Shown: positions 25,803 through 32,813 of the stretch, in pieces
Layout: the number at the start of each line of letters is the position of its first letter
Numbering within the stretch: position 1 is the first letter of the stretch
From: an uncultured Pelosinus sp.
GTDB lineage: Bacteria > Bacillota > Negativicutes > Sporomusales > Acetonemataceae
DNA length: 64,000 nucleotides
Assembly: GCA_900542835.1 (NCBI GenBank)
Contig: UQPB01000005.1
Coordinates: forward strand, 1-64,000
Reading direction: 5' to 3'
Program-made: the position numbers and the translations under genes
The notes under the pieces: model-generated
What the model was told of the DNA's origin: nothing
Database searches by the model: none
Seen by the model: the letters and a program-made list of their open reading frames with translations, nothing else

Positions 25803-26741
25803 ATGCTCCATCTACTCGCTCTGCTGGCGGGTATTTGCTTGCTTGCCGGGGGATTGGCACTGATGCGGCACGGATTGAACCGTTTGCTCTGGCATCGCCT
25901 GCAGGCCATGCTGAGTCTGACGACAGGGACGGCCTGGCGCGGGCTGATCAGCGGCACGGTTGCTGCCGCACTGTTTCAAAGCAGCACCGCAGTCTGCCTG
26001 CTGACTATCGGCCTGGTCACAGCCGAATACCTGACCTTTCGTCAGGCACTGGGGGTCATCCTCGGTGCCAATATCGGCACCTGCGCAACAGTAGGCCTGC
26101 TGGGATTTCTCCCCGGGGGAATCCTGCTGCCGCTGCTGACAGCGGCGGCGTTCCTGCTGCTGCTGCCGCGCCGCACCAGAAACCTGGGCCTAGCCGCCGC
26201 TGGCTTAGCCGGACTGTTTTGCGGCCTGCAGCTGTTGGGCAGCGCGATGAGCGGCCTGCAGACGCTTGAACCGGCGCGGCGGTTGCTGCAGCTGGCAGGC
26301 GCCGGTCCCTGGCACGGCATTGCCGCCGGTGTGCTGATTACCTTTATGTTTCAGTCCAGCAGCGCGGCTACGGCCATGCTGATGACGCTTACCGCCGGCG
26401 GTGCTTTCGATCTGACCGCAGCCGCCTTCATCGTCTACGGCGCCAATCTCGGCTCCTGTCTCTCCTCTGTCCTGGTAAGCACGGTCGCGCCGCTGGCGGC
26501 CAAGCGGGTAGCGGCAGCACACGTGCTGGTCAACGTGCTGGGAATAGCCTTATTCTGGCCGGTTACCGGCCTGCTGGCCGCGTTTACCGGCCAAATCAGC
26601 GGTGACGATGCCGCCCGCGTTGCGCTGCTCCACACGCTTTTTAACATTGCGTCCTCACTGGCTGTAGTGCCTGTCGCCGGTCACTTTGCCCGGCTGGTGG
26701 AATGCCTGCTGCCCAGGGGGAGAGGCGCAATCTGGCGTTAA
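25803..26741 (+). CDS. Na+/phosphate cotransporter-family protein, no PhoU domain
   Basis: 312 aa membrane protein of the Na/Pi-II family. The two inverted repeats each carry the signature QSS: 'ALFQSSTAVCLLTIGLV' (~58) and 'FMFQSSSAATAMLMTL' (~180), plus the paired 'GANIGTCATVGLLGFLPG' and 'GANLGSCLSSVLVS' loops. Many bacterial members have a C-terminal PhoU-like domain; here the protein ends right after the transport core. RBS GGAGGTGA precedes ATG 25803. The transported ion may be phosphate, but short bacterial forms are poorly characterised. Confidence 0.85.
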   Translation: MLHLLALLAGICLLAGGLALMRHGLNRLLWHRLQAMLSLTTGTAWRGLISGTVAAALFQSSTAVCLLTIGLVTAEYLTFRQALGVILGANIGTCATVGLLGFLPGGILLPLLTAAAFLLLLPRRTRNLGLAAAGLAGLFCGLQLLGSAMSGLQTLEPARRLLQLAGAGPWHGIAAGVLITFMFQSSSAATAMLMTLTAGGAFDLTAAAFIVYGANLGSCLSSVLVSTVAPLAAKRVAAAHVLVNVLGIALFWPVTGLLAAFTGQISGDDAARVALLHTLFNIASSLAVVPVAGHFARLVECLLPRGRGAIWR

Positions 26742-26777
26742 GCAGTGCGTTGATGCAAAGTCAGGATATCAGTCTGA

Positions 26778-26806
26778 TTGACCTCGGCCCTGGTTTTTGG
26801 TATATT
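26778..26806 (+). promoter_or_regulatory. Sigma-A promoter for the beta-barrel protein
   Basis: TTGACC (26778-26783), 17-bp spacer, TATATT (26801-26806). A hairpin AACTGC-TGCG-GCAGTT (26817-26832) lies at the very start of the predicted mRNA and may stabilise it. Confidence 0.65.
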
Positions 26807-26859
26807 TACATAAAGGAACTGCTGCGGCAGTTTCACTACCGATGACAGGAGGTTTCCCT

Positions 26860-27372
26860 ATGAAGAAAACAACTCTACTCGTCGCCGGATTGCTTGCCTT
26901 CAACGTGGGAGCGGCAGCGGCGGCTCCGCTCAGTGACTTGAATACGCACCAGACCGCGATCGGCTTCAGCATGCATAATACCGATCCCGACAGTGACACC
27001 CTCTATATCGAGCATAAGCTGTCGCCCAAATTTACGCTTGGCCTGCAGACCACGGACTGGGACTATGGCCGTGACGTCGACGACATCTACGGGCAGCTGC
27101 ATCTGACCGATAACCTGCGGGCAATCGCCGGTGTCAGGGATTTCGGCCCCACTTCCAAAGTCTTCGTCGGTGTTGGCGTCAGTGGTCCGCTGTCCGCCCA
27201 GTGGACTGGCTTTGCATCCTTCAACACCAGCAGCGAGCATAAAGAGCTGCAAGTTGGCGCTACCTATGCGGTCAGCCACAATGTTGACCTGACCCTCAGC
27301 TATCTCTCCTACAAGCCGGACGGCAGCAGCAGCCGCAACGGTCTGGGATTGGGAGCCGCGTTTAAGTTCTAA
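26860..27372 (+). CDS. Small outer-membrane beta-barrel-like protein
   Basis: 170 aa exported protein. Sec signal peptide at residues 1-22 (MKKTTLLVAGLLAFNVGAAA then AAP). The mature part alternates polar and hydrophobic residues in strands (TAIGFSMHN, TLYIEHKLS, FTLGLQTT, LRAIAGVRDF, KVFVGVGVSG, ELQVGATYAV, VDLTLSYLSY) and ends in Phe (GLGLGAAFKF), the C-terminal signature used by the BAM machinery. This fits an eight-strand-type barrel and supports an outer membrane in the host. Start ATG 26860 follows AGGAGGTTTCCCT; the longer frame from 26797 is in the leader. Function unknown. Confidence 0.8.
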   Translation: MKKTTLLVAGLLAFNVGAAAAAPLSDLNTHQTAIGFSMHNTDPDSDTLYIEHKLSPKFTLGLQTTDWDYGRDVDDIYGQLHLTDNLRAIAGVRDFGPTSKVFVGVGVSGPLSAQWTGFASFNTSSEHKELQVGATYAVSHNVDLTLSYLSYKPDGSSSRNGLGLGAAFKF

Positions 27373-27374
27373 CT

Positions 27375-27412
27375 TAAAGAGGACGTGAACTTTGTTCACG
27401 TCCTCTTTATTT
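27375..27412. terminator. Terminator after the beta-barrel gene
   Basis: 16-bp perfect stem (27375-27390 with 27394-27409), loop TTT, followed by TTTT. Works for the convergent Rnk-like gene as well. Confidence 0.85.
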
Positions 27413-27438
27413 TCAAGCTTACGCAGGGAGTTTTCTAT

Positions 27439-27861
27439 TTATAAATGAAAATCCCCCGCCGCCTCCGGCTGGTAAAGAATCCGTTCCACGCGCAGCCGCA
27501 CACTGCCGCTCGGCACCTCCCATTCTACGGCATCGCCGCTGCGATAACCCAAAATGGCGGTTCCCACAGGCGCCAGCACTGATATCTTATTCTGCGCCAG
27601 ATCGGCGTCAGCCGGGTAAACCAGCGTATACGTCATTTCGTCGCCATAATCCAAATCGCGCAATAAGACCTGGGAATTCATTGTAATAACATCGTCCGGA
27701 ATCGCTTCCGGCGGCACGACCTGCGCCCGCGCCAGTTCTAGCTCCAACTTCTCCAGATAATCTTTGTGGTTGCGGTTGAATTCCTTGTCCGTGTTAATTA
27801 GCTTTTTCAGCTTGTCTAAATCGGCTTCCGTAATATAAATTGACCTTGACACAGCCCTCAT
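27439..27861 (-). CDS. GreA/Rnk-family transcription factor-like protein
   Basis: 140 aa. The N-terminal ~55 residues form a helix pair (ITEADLDKLKKLINTDK...EKLELELARAQVV) and the C-terminal domain matches GreA/GreB/Rnk ('MNSQVLLRDLDYGDEMTYTLVYP', 'ISVLAPVGTAILGYRSGD'). Rnk-like proteins bind RNA polymerase near the secondary channel without the acidic cleavage tip; the short N-terminal arm here supports Rnk rather than GreA. The start is uncertain: ATG 27861 is very near its GAGGAG, while GTG 27852 has a 10-nt spacing and would give a SRSIYIT start. Monocistronic. Confidence 0.8.
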   Translation of the reverse strand: MRAVSRSIYITEADLDKLKKLINTDKEFNRNHKDYLEKLELELARAQVVPPEAIPDDVITMNSQVLLRDLDYGDEMTYTLVYPADADLAQNKISVLAPVGTAILGYRSGDAVEWEVPSGSVRLRVERILYQPEAAGDFHL

Positions 27862-28820
27862 TCTCCTCTTCTTTATCTCCTGTCGCACGCCGGCCGTGAA
27901 AAAACAGCAGCGACTATCCCATCCACGATAGCCGCCAGAGCCCCGGATCAACCCTGTTTCTGTATCTGCCGGTTGCCGACCCGCTTTCGCTGTACAGCGT
28001 TGTCGGTTAGCGGCATCCCCCCGGCTAACGCCGGTCCCTGTCAGAGCAATCGCCGCAGCAGCATACTACAGGTTGGAGCTGACATCATTACAGCTGTTTA
28101 ATTTTCTTAATACTGTATATTATTATACACAAATTTATCCAATAAGTAAAGCCGCAGCCATACAGAACAGGACAATCGCTTACGGAAAGGCAAGGAGCGA
28201 AAGACCGATTGCACGGAGGCCACAGAGGATACACAGAGGGCACGGAGGCAAAACGGGAATTTTTGATTCTGCTTTGGCTAAAAGCGGCCATTGCCTTGCC
28301 GCAGAATCCCTCTCTACTTTTGCCAAGCGTTGCAAAAGCAACAAAAAACTCTGCCCCTATGCCCTAGGAGACGCGGAGGAACGACCGTCCAGTGGTGAGC
28401 CGCTCTGCGCCGCTTGATGGCCTGGCGAGACGGTTTTTTTTGTCAGGCAAGGCGTCGGCGTGAGGCATAGACAGTATGGCGAGCATTTTGTAAGCGACTG
28501 CCCTGCCATACAGAAGCAGGATGACCGCTTACTAAGCAAACTTTGCATCTCAAGTCTCGTCAGGGAGGGGCTACTCGGAGTACAGAGGCAGCTTTTTGCT
28601 GCTTTTACAATGGTTGCCAAAAGCAATGAATATTTGCTGCAGCCGCTTCCTTGCGTCCTCCCCTGGTGTCTTCTGTGGAATCATCGGTTGACACTGGCGT
28701 TTCCGGAAACGATTGTCCTTACCGGACATCAGATAGATTGTTTTCCGCCGGTCCTTTTGCTAAAATAGAATAAAATACCGAGTACCGCACAGCCTGAAGT
28801 ACTCGCGAGCGAGGTGTACG
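27862..28820. other. ~960-bp gene-free region with degenerate repeats
   Basis: No credible gene. 28150-28300 contains a 25-bp exact match (inverted) to bases 2-26, followed by tandem-like CACGGAGG / CCACAGAGG words. 28640-28725 holds reverse-oriented, eroded versions (CTTCTGTGGAATCATCGG). The word GCCATACAGAA-CAGGA-CGCTTAC occurs twice (about 28155 and 28503) with mismatches. The region looks like decayed copies of an intergenic inverted-repeat element. A hairpin GTTAGC...GCTAAC is near 28006-28028. Confidence 0.55.
28150..28300. repeat. Dispersed intergenic element, copy B left part
   Basis: Contains the 25-bp word shared with 2-26 and the motif series GCACGGAGG-CCACAGAGG-ACACAGAGG-GCACGGAGG. 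Right-arm-like remnants are at 28640-28725. Confidence 0.6.
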
Positions 28821-29213
28821 ATGGAATTTAATCTTCGTGCCGGCATGACGGCGCAAAAACAGGAAACGGTAACTGACGCCAATACCGCCATACGTTATGG
28901 CAGCGGCAGCGCGGCGGTCTACGCAACACCGGCGATGGTCGGCCTGATGGAGGGAGCCTGCCTGGCCGCGGTCGATCCGCATCTGCCGGCAGGCATGAGT
29001 ACGGTAGGCATTGGTCTTGATATTCGCCACCTGGCGGCAACGCCGGTGGGACTAAACGTCAGGGCGGAGGCGGAATTGACCGCCATTGCCGGCAAACGGC
29101 TGACCTTTAAGGTGACGGCGTTTGACAGTAAGGAAAAAATCGGCGAAGGTCTTCACGAGCGCTATATCATTGATGCGGCAAGCTTTATGGAAAAAGCGGC
29201 GAAAAAGAAATAA
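28821..29213 (+). CDS. FlK-like hotdog thioesterase
   Basis: 130 aa single-hotdog protein of the fluoroacetyl-CoA thioesterase-like family. The catalytic elements of FlK are preserved in order: Thr and Glu in 'YATPAMVGLMEGAC' (~34-46) and His in 'GIGLDIRHLAATPVG' (~70). In bacteria without fluoroacetate these proteins hydrolyse short acyl-CoA esters. ATG 28821 is preceded by GCGAGGTGTAC. Monocistronic, with a strong terminator downstream. Confidence 0.85.
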   Translation: MEFNLRAGMTAQKQETVTDANTAIRYGSGSAAVYATPAMVGLMEGACLAAVDPHLPAGMSTVGIGLDIRHLAATPVGLNVRAEAELTAIAGKRLTFKVTAFDSKEKIGEGLHERYIIDAASFMEKAAKKK

Positions 29214-29254
29214 CCCGCCTTGAACGGCTGGTAATAAGGTTTTTCAACAAGCAG

Positions 29255-29287
29255 GGGATGCGCGGCCAAACCGCGCATCCCGCTTTT
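29255..29287 (+). terminator. Terminator of the FlK-like gene
   Basis: GGGATGCGCGG (29255-29265), loop CCAAA, CCGCGCATCCC (29271-29281), then GCTTTTT. Confidence 0.85.
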
Positions 29288-29344
29288 TCGCCCATTACCA
29301 GGCTGGAAATACTTCTTATTTAGTAATATAAAATATGAACTGTC

Positions 29345-29393
29345 AAAATTCCGCAAGGAATTTTAATTCCGACATAGAATAGGGAATACTATA
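29345..29393 (+). promoter_or_regulatory. Inverted repeat and -10-like box upstream of rubrerythrin
   Basis: Perfect inverted repeat AAAATTCC-GCAA-GGAATTTT (29345-29364), with a further AATTCC at 29364-29370 and AATACTATA at 29385-29393, which may be the -10 (TACTAT). The repeat could be a peroxide- or redox-regulator operator; it is not a clear PerR box. Confidence 0.35.
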
Positions 29394-29415
29394 TCATGAA
29401 ATGGAGGGATAGCAA

Positions 29416-30000
29416 ATGAAGTCACTAAAAGGAACAAAAACTGCGGAAAACCTGATGAAAGCGTTCGCAGGCGAATCGCAGGCAAGGAATCGCTACAGCT
29501 ATTACGCGGCAATCGCTAAGAAAGAAGGATATGTCCAGATTGCCAATCTGTTCACCGAAACGGCTGACAACGAGAAAGAGCACGCCAAACGCTTTTTCAA
29601 ATTCCTGGCTGAATGTCTGGAAGGCGAAATGGTTGACATCAGTGCTAATTTTCCGGTCGGGCTGTCCGATACGAAAGCCAATCTGAAGTCAGCTGCCGAT
29701 GGCGAGCATGAGGAATGGGCCGATCTTTACCCTGCTTTTGCCGATGTTGCCGACGCCGAAGGCTTCCCGGCGGTCGCCTGTGTGTTTCGCGCCATCGCCA
29801 AGGTTGAGAAGCATCATGAAGCCAGATACCGCAAGCTGGCGGAAAATCTGGACAATGGCAGCTTGTTCAAGAAGGATGGCGTGGTCCGCTGGAAGTGTAA
29901 CAACTGCGGCTATATTCATGAAGGCCCGGAAGCGCCGAAAGGCTGTCCGGCCTGTGCTCACCCGCAAGGCTTCTTTGAACTGTTCGTGGAAACCTATTAA
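29416..30000 (+). CDS. rbr: Rubrerythrin
   Basis: 194 aa peroxide-scavenging di-iron protein of anaerobes. The N-terminal four-helix domain shows the iron ligands in 'AFAGESQARNRYSYYA' and 'ETADNEKEHAKRFF', with the second half 'EHEEWADLYPAFADVADAEGF' and 'KVEKHHEARY'. The C-terminal rubredoxin domain has paired cysteines CNNCGY and CPAC. Electrons from rubredoxin/NADH reduce H2O2 to water in the cytoplasm. ATG 29416 follows TGGAGGGATAGCAA. Monocistronic. Confidence 0.95.
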   Translation: MKSLKGTKTAENLMKAFAGESQARNRYSYYAAIAKKEGYVQIANLFTETADNEKEHAKRFFKFLAECLEGEMVDISANFPVGLSDTKANLKSAADGEHEEWADLYPAFADVADAEGFPAVACVFRAIAKVEKHHEARYRKLAENLDNGSLFKKDGVVRWKCNNCGYIHEGPEAPKGCPACAHPQGFFELFVETY

Positions 30001-30129
30001 TCCAACAGACTTGAAAACAAGCTGGCGGAACGAGCTTCCGCAGCAGCAGTTGAACCGAGACTGATGCGTTTAGGTTGAAAGGATCAGGAAGCGGCGCGGG
30101 CGAACAAAGCCGACTTGCTGTCAGCATAG

Positions 30130-30176
30130 GAAAAGATCGCCCGGTTAGCCAGCAAGCGCAACCGGGCGATCTTTTC
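30130..30176. terminator. Terminator between rubrerythrin and phosphoesterase genes
   Basis: 17-bp perfect stem GAAAAGATCGCCCGGTT (30130-30146) with 30160-30176, 13-nt loop; serves both convergent genes. A smaller hairpin GCGGAA-CGAGC-TTCCGC lies at 30025-30041. Confidence 0.8.
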
Positions 30177-30180
30177 GGCT

Positions 30181-31416
30181 TTAAGCGCCCGGCTTTCGCA
30201 GCGTCCAGCTATCAAGCACCGCACCGCTCTGCTTTACCGCTACGACCCGGATACTGTCAGAGCCAACCGTCACCGTCAGGTAATTCGGCTCGTCCTGCGG
30301 GTTGTAAAAGACCGCATTGAGTGGGTTGGCGGCAGTATTGGCATAGACCTTACTGCCGCTTCTGCCGGTGGCAATATAGACAGGCCCGCGCGCAGCCGCC
30401 GTGCCGTCAAGCAGCGGATGCGAGCGTGCATAAACGTGATCGTGTCCGCTGAATACCAGATCGACGCCATATTGATCAAATAAAGGCGTGAACGCTTGCC
30501 GGACAGCGATATTATCCCTGAAGCTTTTATTATCATAAGGCGGACGGTGCATAAACACGATCTTCCACTTTGCACCGCTGCCGGCCAAATCCGTTTCCAG
30601 CCAAGCAGTCTGTCGCTGCAACAGATCAGGCAAAAATTCTCTTTGCTCGCCCGCCTGTGTATCCAGCATGACGAAATGAACATCGCCGTAATCAAACGAA
30701 TAGGCCTGCTCCTGCATTCCGGCCGGCCCGTTCTGTGGCAGAGAGAACAGGCTGGTAAACAGCTGTGGCCGCGAAAACACCCGCTCCGGCGTATAGGACT
30801 CATGATTTCCCGGCAGCGGCATCACCGGCAGGCTTTCAAGCACACCTTCCCCGGCGCCAAACCAGTCCTGCCATTGTCCATAATCACCGCCCACGTCCAC
30901 GAGATCGCCGACAACGGTCATAAAGGCCGCGCCGGGGTTGGCCAGCCTCGCCTGCTGCAGTGTGTCGCGCCATACAGCGTAGTTAACACTTTGCGAATCA
31001 CCAAATACCAAAAAAGCAAACGCCTGTTGGCCAGCGGCCGTAAATCGATAAGACCGGCTCCAGACTGCCCCTGCTGCTACCTGATAGCGGTAATCGGTAT
31101 CAGGCTGCAGTCCGCGCAAAACAGCACTGTGCACGTAGCGTACGCCTTGATTGGTGTGAACAGGCTGCATTTGGGCGGCAACAGTTCGCACCGCGCCGGC
31201 GCCAGCCGCTCGCGGTCCAAACCGGACCTGCCCTGCTGCCGCAGCGGTGGTTTGCCAGGTAACGGTCAAGGTGTCAAGACTGTCCTCAGTCCAGGTAAGG
31301 CTGATGGCAGCGGGAGCAAGCGCGGCGTCATTGCCGGACGGTGCTGAACCACAGGCGGTCGCGGCAAATGCCAGCAAGACCATTAGCGCCAAAATGGCGC
31401 GAATTGCGTTTTTCAT
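30181..31416 (-). CDS. Purple-acid-phosphatase-like metallophosphoesterase lipoprotein
   Basis: 411 aa secreted lipoprotein: signal residues 1-22 ending FAATAC, then a short Ala/Ser linker, an N-terminal fibronectin-III-like purple acid phosphatase domain (SLTWTEDSLDTLTVTWQT; LRGLQPDTDYRYQV), and a calcineurin-like phosphoesterase domain with the metal motifs GDSQ, GDLVDVGG, GNHES, MHRPPY and SGHDHVYAR. It would release phosphate from exported substrates in the cell envelope. Start at ATG 31416 behind GGAGGCTGAG; the frame upstream to 31536 is not supported. Substrate unknown; no Pho-box recognised. Confidence 0.88.
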   Translation of the reverse strand: MKNAIRAILALMVLLAFAATACGSAPSGNDAALAPAAISLTWTEDSLDTLTVTWQTTAAAAGQVRFGPRAAGAGAVRTVAAQMQPVHTNQGVRYVHSAVLRGLQPDTDYRYQVAAGAVWSRSYRFTAAGQQAFAFLVFGDSQSVNYAVWRDTLQQARLANPGAAFMTVVGDLVDVGGDYGQWQDWFGAGEGVLESLPVMPLPGNHESYTPERVFSRPQLFTSLFSLPQNGPAGMQEQAYSFDYGDVHFVMLDTQAGEQREFLPDLLQRQTAWLETDLAGSGAKWKIVFMHRPPYDNKSFRDNIAVRQAFTPLFDQYGVDLVFSGHDHVYARSHPLLDGTAAARGPVYIATGRSGSKVYANTAANPLNAVFYNPQDEPNYLTVTVGSDSIRVVAVKQSGAVLDSWTLRKPGA

Positions 31417-31547
31417 CTCAGCCTCCCTGTATGCATTATTTTCTGACGGCCGCAGGGGATTTTGCTGCCGCCGCCAGGGGGAAATGTACGGTAAAATCAC
31501 CGCCCCAGGCCCTTTGTGCTTGGTACGGTTTAGCAAAGGAGACGGTC

Positions 31548-31883
31548 ATGCATAATCTTTTTGCCGAATTACCACTCCGGCAGCAACCGGAGGAACGCAT
31601 GGACACATTGCTGCAGACAGCTCATTTCTGCCTGAAGCGGATCATCTCAACCGGTCAGGCGTCACCACCGGATTATTGGTATGACCAGGACGAGGATGAA
31701 TGGTGCGTACTGCTGACAGGCGGCGCTGCGCTGCGGTTTGAGGACCGGCAGGAGCTTGTTGAACTCAAGCCGGGGGACTGGCTGCATATTGCGGCCCACA
31801 GACGGCATCAGGTTGCCTGGACCAAACCGGATGAGGCCAGCGTCTGGCTGGCACTGCATTATGTTCCCGAAAGCGCCCCGTAA
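31548..31883 (+). CDS. Small cupin-domain protein
   Basis: 111 aa single-cupin protein. The cupin barrel is visible as 'DEDEWCVLLTGGAALRF', 'LKPGDWLHIAAHRRHQV' (motif 1 with G(D)..H..H) and 'VWLALHY'. Usual role is metal-assisted binding or isomerisation of a small ligand; often annotated as phosphoribosylaminoimidazole carboxylase-like cupin without proof. ATG 31548 follows AAAGGAGACGGTC. Divergent from the phosphoesterase. Function unknown. Confidence 0.82.
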   Translation: MHNLFAELPLRQQPEERMDTLLQTAHFCLKRIISTGQASPPDYWYDQDEDEWCVLLTGGAALRFEDRQELVELKPGDWLHIAAHRRHQVAWTKPDEASVWLALHYVPESAP

Positions 31884-31961
31884 ATCAGGAAAAAGTAACG
31901 GCAACAGGTTTATTTCGGCTGCACTACCGGCTTTTCCTCTCACTGCCGGTTTAAGAACGCA

Positions 31962-31997
31962 AAAAAGCGCGCCAGTGTATCCATGGCGCACTTTTTA
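31962..31997. terminator. Terminator between cupin and nitroreductase genes
   Basis: AAAAAAGCGCGCCA...TGGCGCACTTTTT; stem 31969-31974 with 31984-31989, extended imperfectly by outer A/T pairs, useful in both directions. Confidence 0.7.
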
Positions 31998-32007
31998 TAG
32001 GCAAGGA

Positions 32008-32607
32008 CTATTTATAAACCTTAACCCGTTCTTCCAGCGGGTTCATTTCCTTATCGCCGGGCTCGGCCGTAGGCTTGCCGAACGGCATCTGGGCAATCAG
32101 CTTCCAGTTTGCCGGTACATTCCATTTGGCCTGTACCGCCGCATCAACTAGCGGCGCGTAATGCTGCAGCGATGCACCGAAGCCTTCCGCCTCCAGTGCC
32201 GTCCAGACGACCAACTGATGCATGGCTGACGTGTGCTGCGACCAGACGGGAAAATGCTCTTGATAAAGCGGAAACTGCTTTTGCAAGCCCTCCACCACCG
32301 TTGTGTCTTCAAAGAAAAGAATTGTACCATAACCGTTGGCAAACGAGTTGATTTTTTCAGCCGTTGGCGCAAAGCTGGCGGCGGGAACAACCTTCCGCAG
32401 CTCCTCCCGGGCAATTTCCCAGAACGCGTTATGCTGCTCTCCCAGCAAAATCAGCACTCTGGTACTTTGCGAATTAAATGCGGACGGCGTATAGCGGACA
32501 GCGTCACGGACAATTTCCTCAATGCGCTCATCGCTGGCAACAACGTCTTTGCCGATGCCATAATAACTTCTTCTGTTCTTTACAGCCTCCATGAATGTGT
32601 TTTTCAT
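32008..32607 (-). CDS. Nitroreductase-family FMN protein (Hbn1/FrxA-like)
   Basis: 199 aa FMN-dependent oxidoreductase. 'NRRSYYGIGKDV' at the N-terminus binds the FMN phosphate, 'TPSAFNSQSTRVLILLG' is the dimer/FMN loop typical of the yeast Hbn1-like nitroreductase subgroup, and 'WTALEAEGFGASLQHY' is the second FMN contact. Uses NAD(P)H to reduce nitro compounds or quinones in vitro; the natural substrate is unclear. ATG 32607 follows AAGGAGGCTGTAAT. Monocistronic. Confidence 0.88.
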   Translation of the reverse strand: MKNTFMEAVKNRRSYYGIGKDVVASDERIEEIVRDAVRYTPSAFNSQSTRVLILLGEQHNAFWEIAREELRKVVPAASFAPTAEKINSFANGYGTILFFEDTTVVEGLQKQFPLYQEHFPVWSQHTSAMHQLVVWTALEAEGFGASLQHYAPLVDAAVQAKWNVPANWKLIAQMPFGKPTAEPGDKEMNPLEERVKVYK

Positions 32608-32728
32608 ATTACAGCCTCCTTTTTGCCCGCTGCTATTTCAGTCCTGCAGCCAAAGATAAACTTTATTCATTAATAATATATACTTTATATTTATCCACAT
32701 TGTACGTCAAGACCCATAAACTGTCAAG

Positions 32729-32771
32729 GCAAAACCCGGTTTTGCTTCCTAAAAAGAGCGGTTTGTACTAT
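32729..32771 (+). promoter_or_regulatory. Promoter with overlapping operator for the glcD-glcF unit
   Basis: TTGCTT (32742-32747), 18-bp spacer, TACTAT (32766-32771). The inverted repeat GCAAAAC-CCG-GTTTTGC (32729-32745) overlaps the -35, a position suited to repression. Confidence 0.5.
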
Positions 32772-32813
32772 GATTAGATGGCAGGGAGCATTAAACTAAA
32801 TGGAGGTCTGTCG

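Noticed and set aside
28200..28260. Tandem CACGGAGG/CACAGAGG words as a possible CRISPR or direct-repeat array
   Set aside because: Unit length and spacing are irregular, with no equal spacers and no cas genes in the window.
28460..28768. 102-codon open frame in the gene-free region
   Set aside because: Runs through eroded repeat words (CTTCTGTGGAATCATCGG), has no ribosome site and no recognisable domain.
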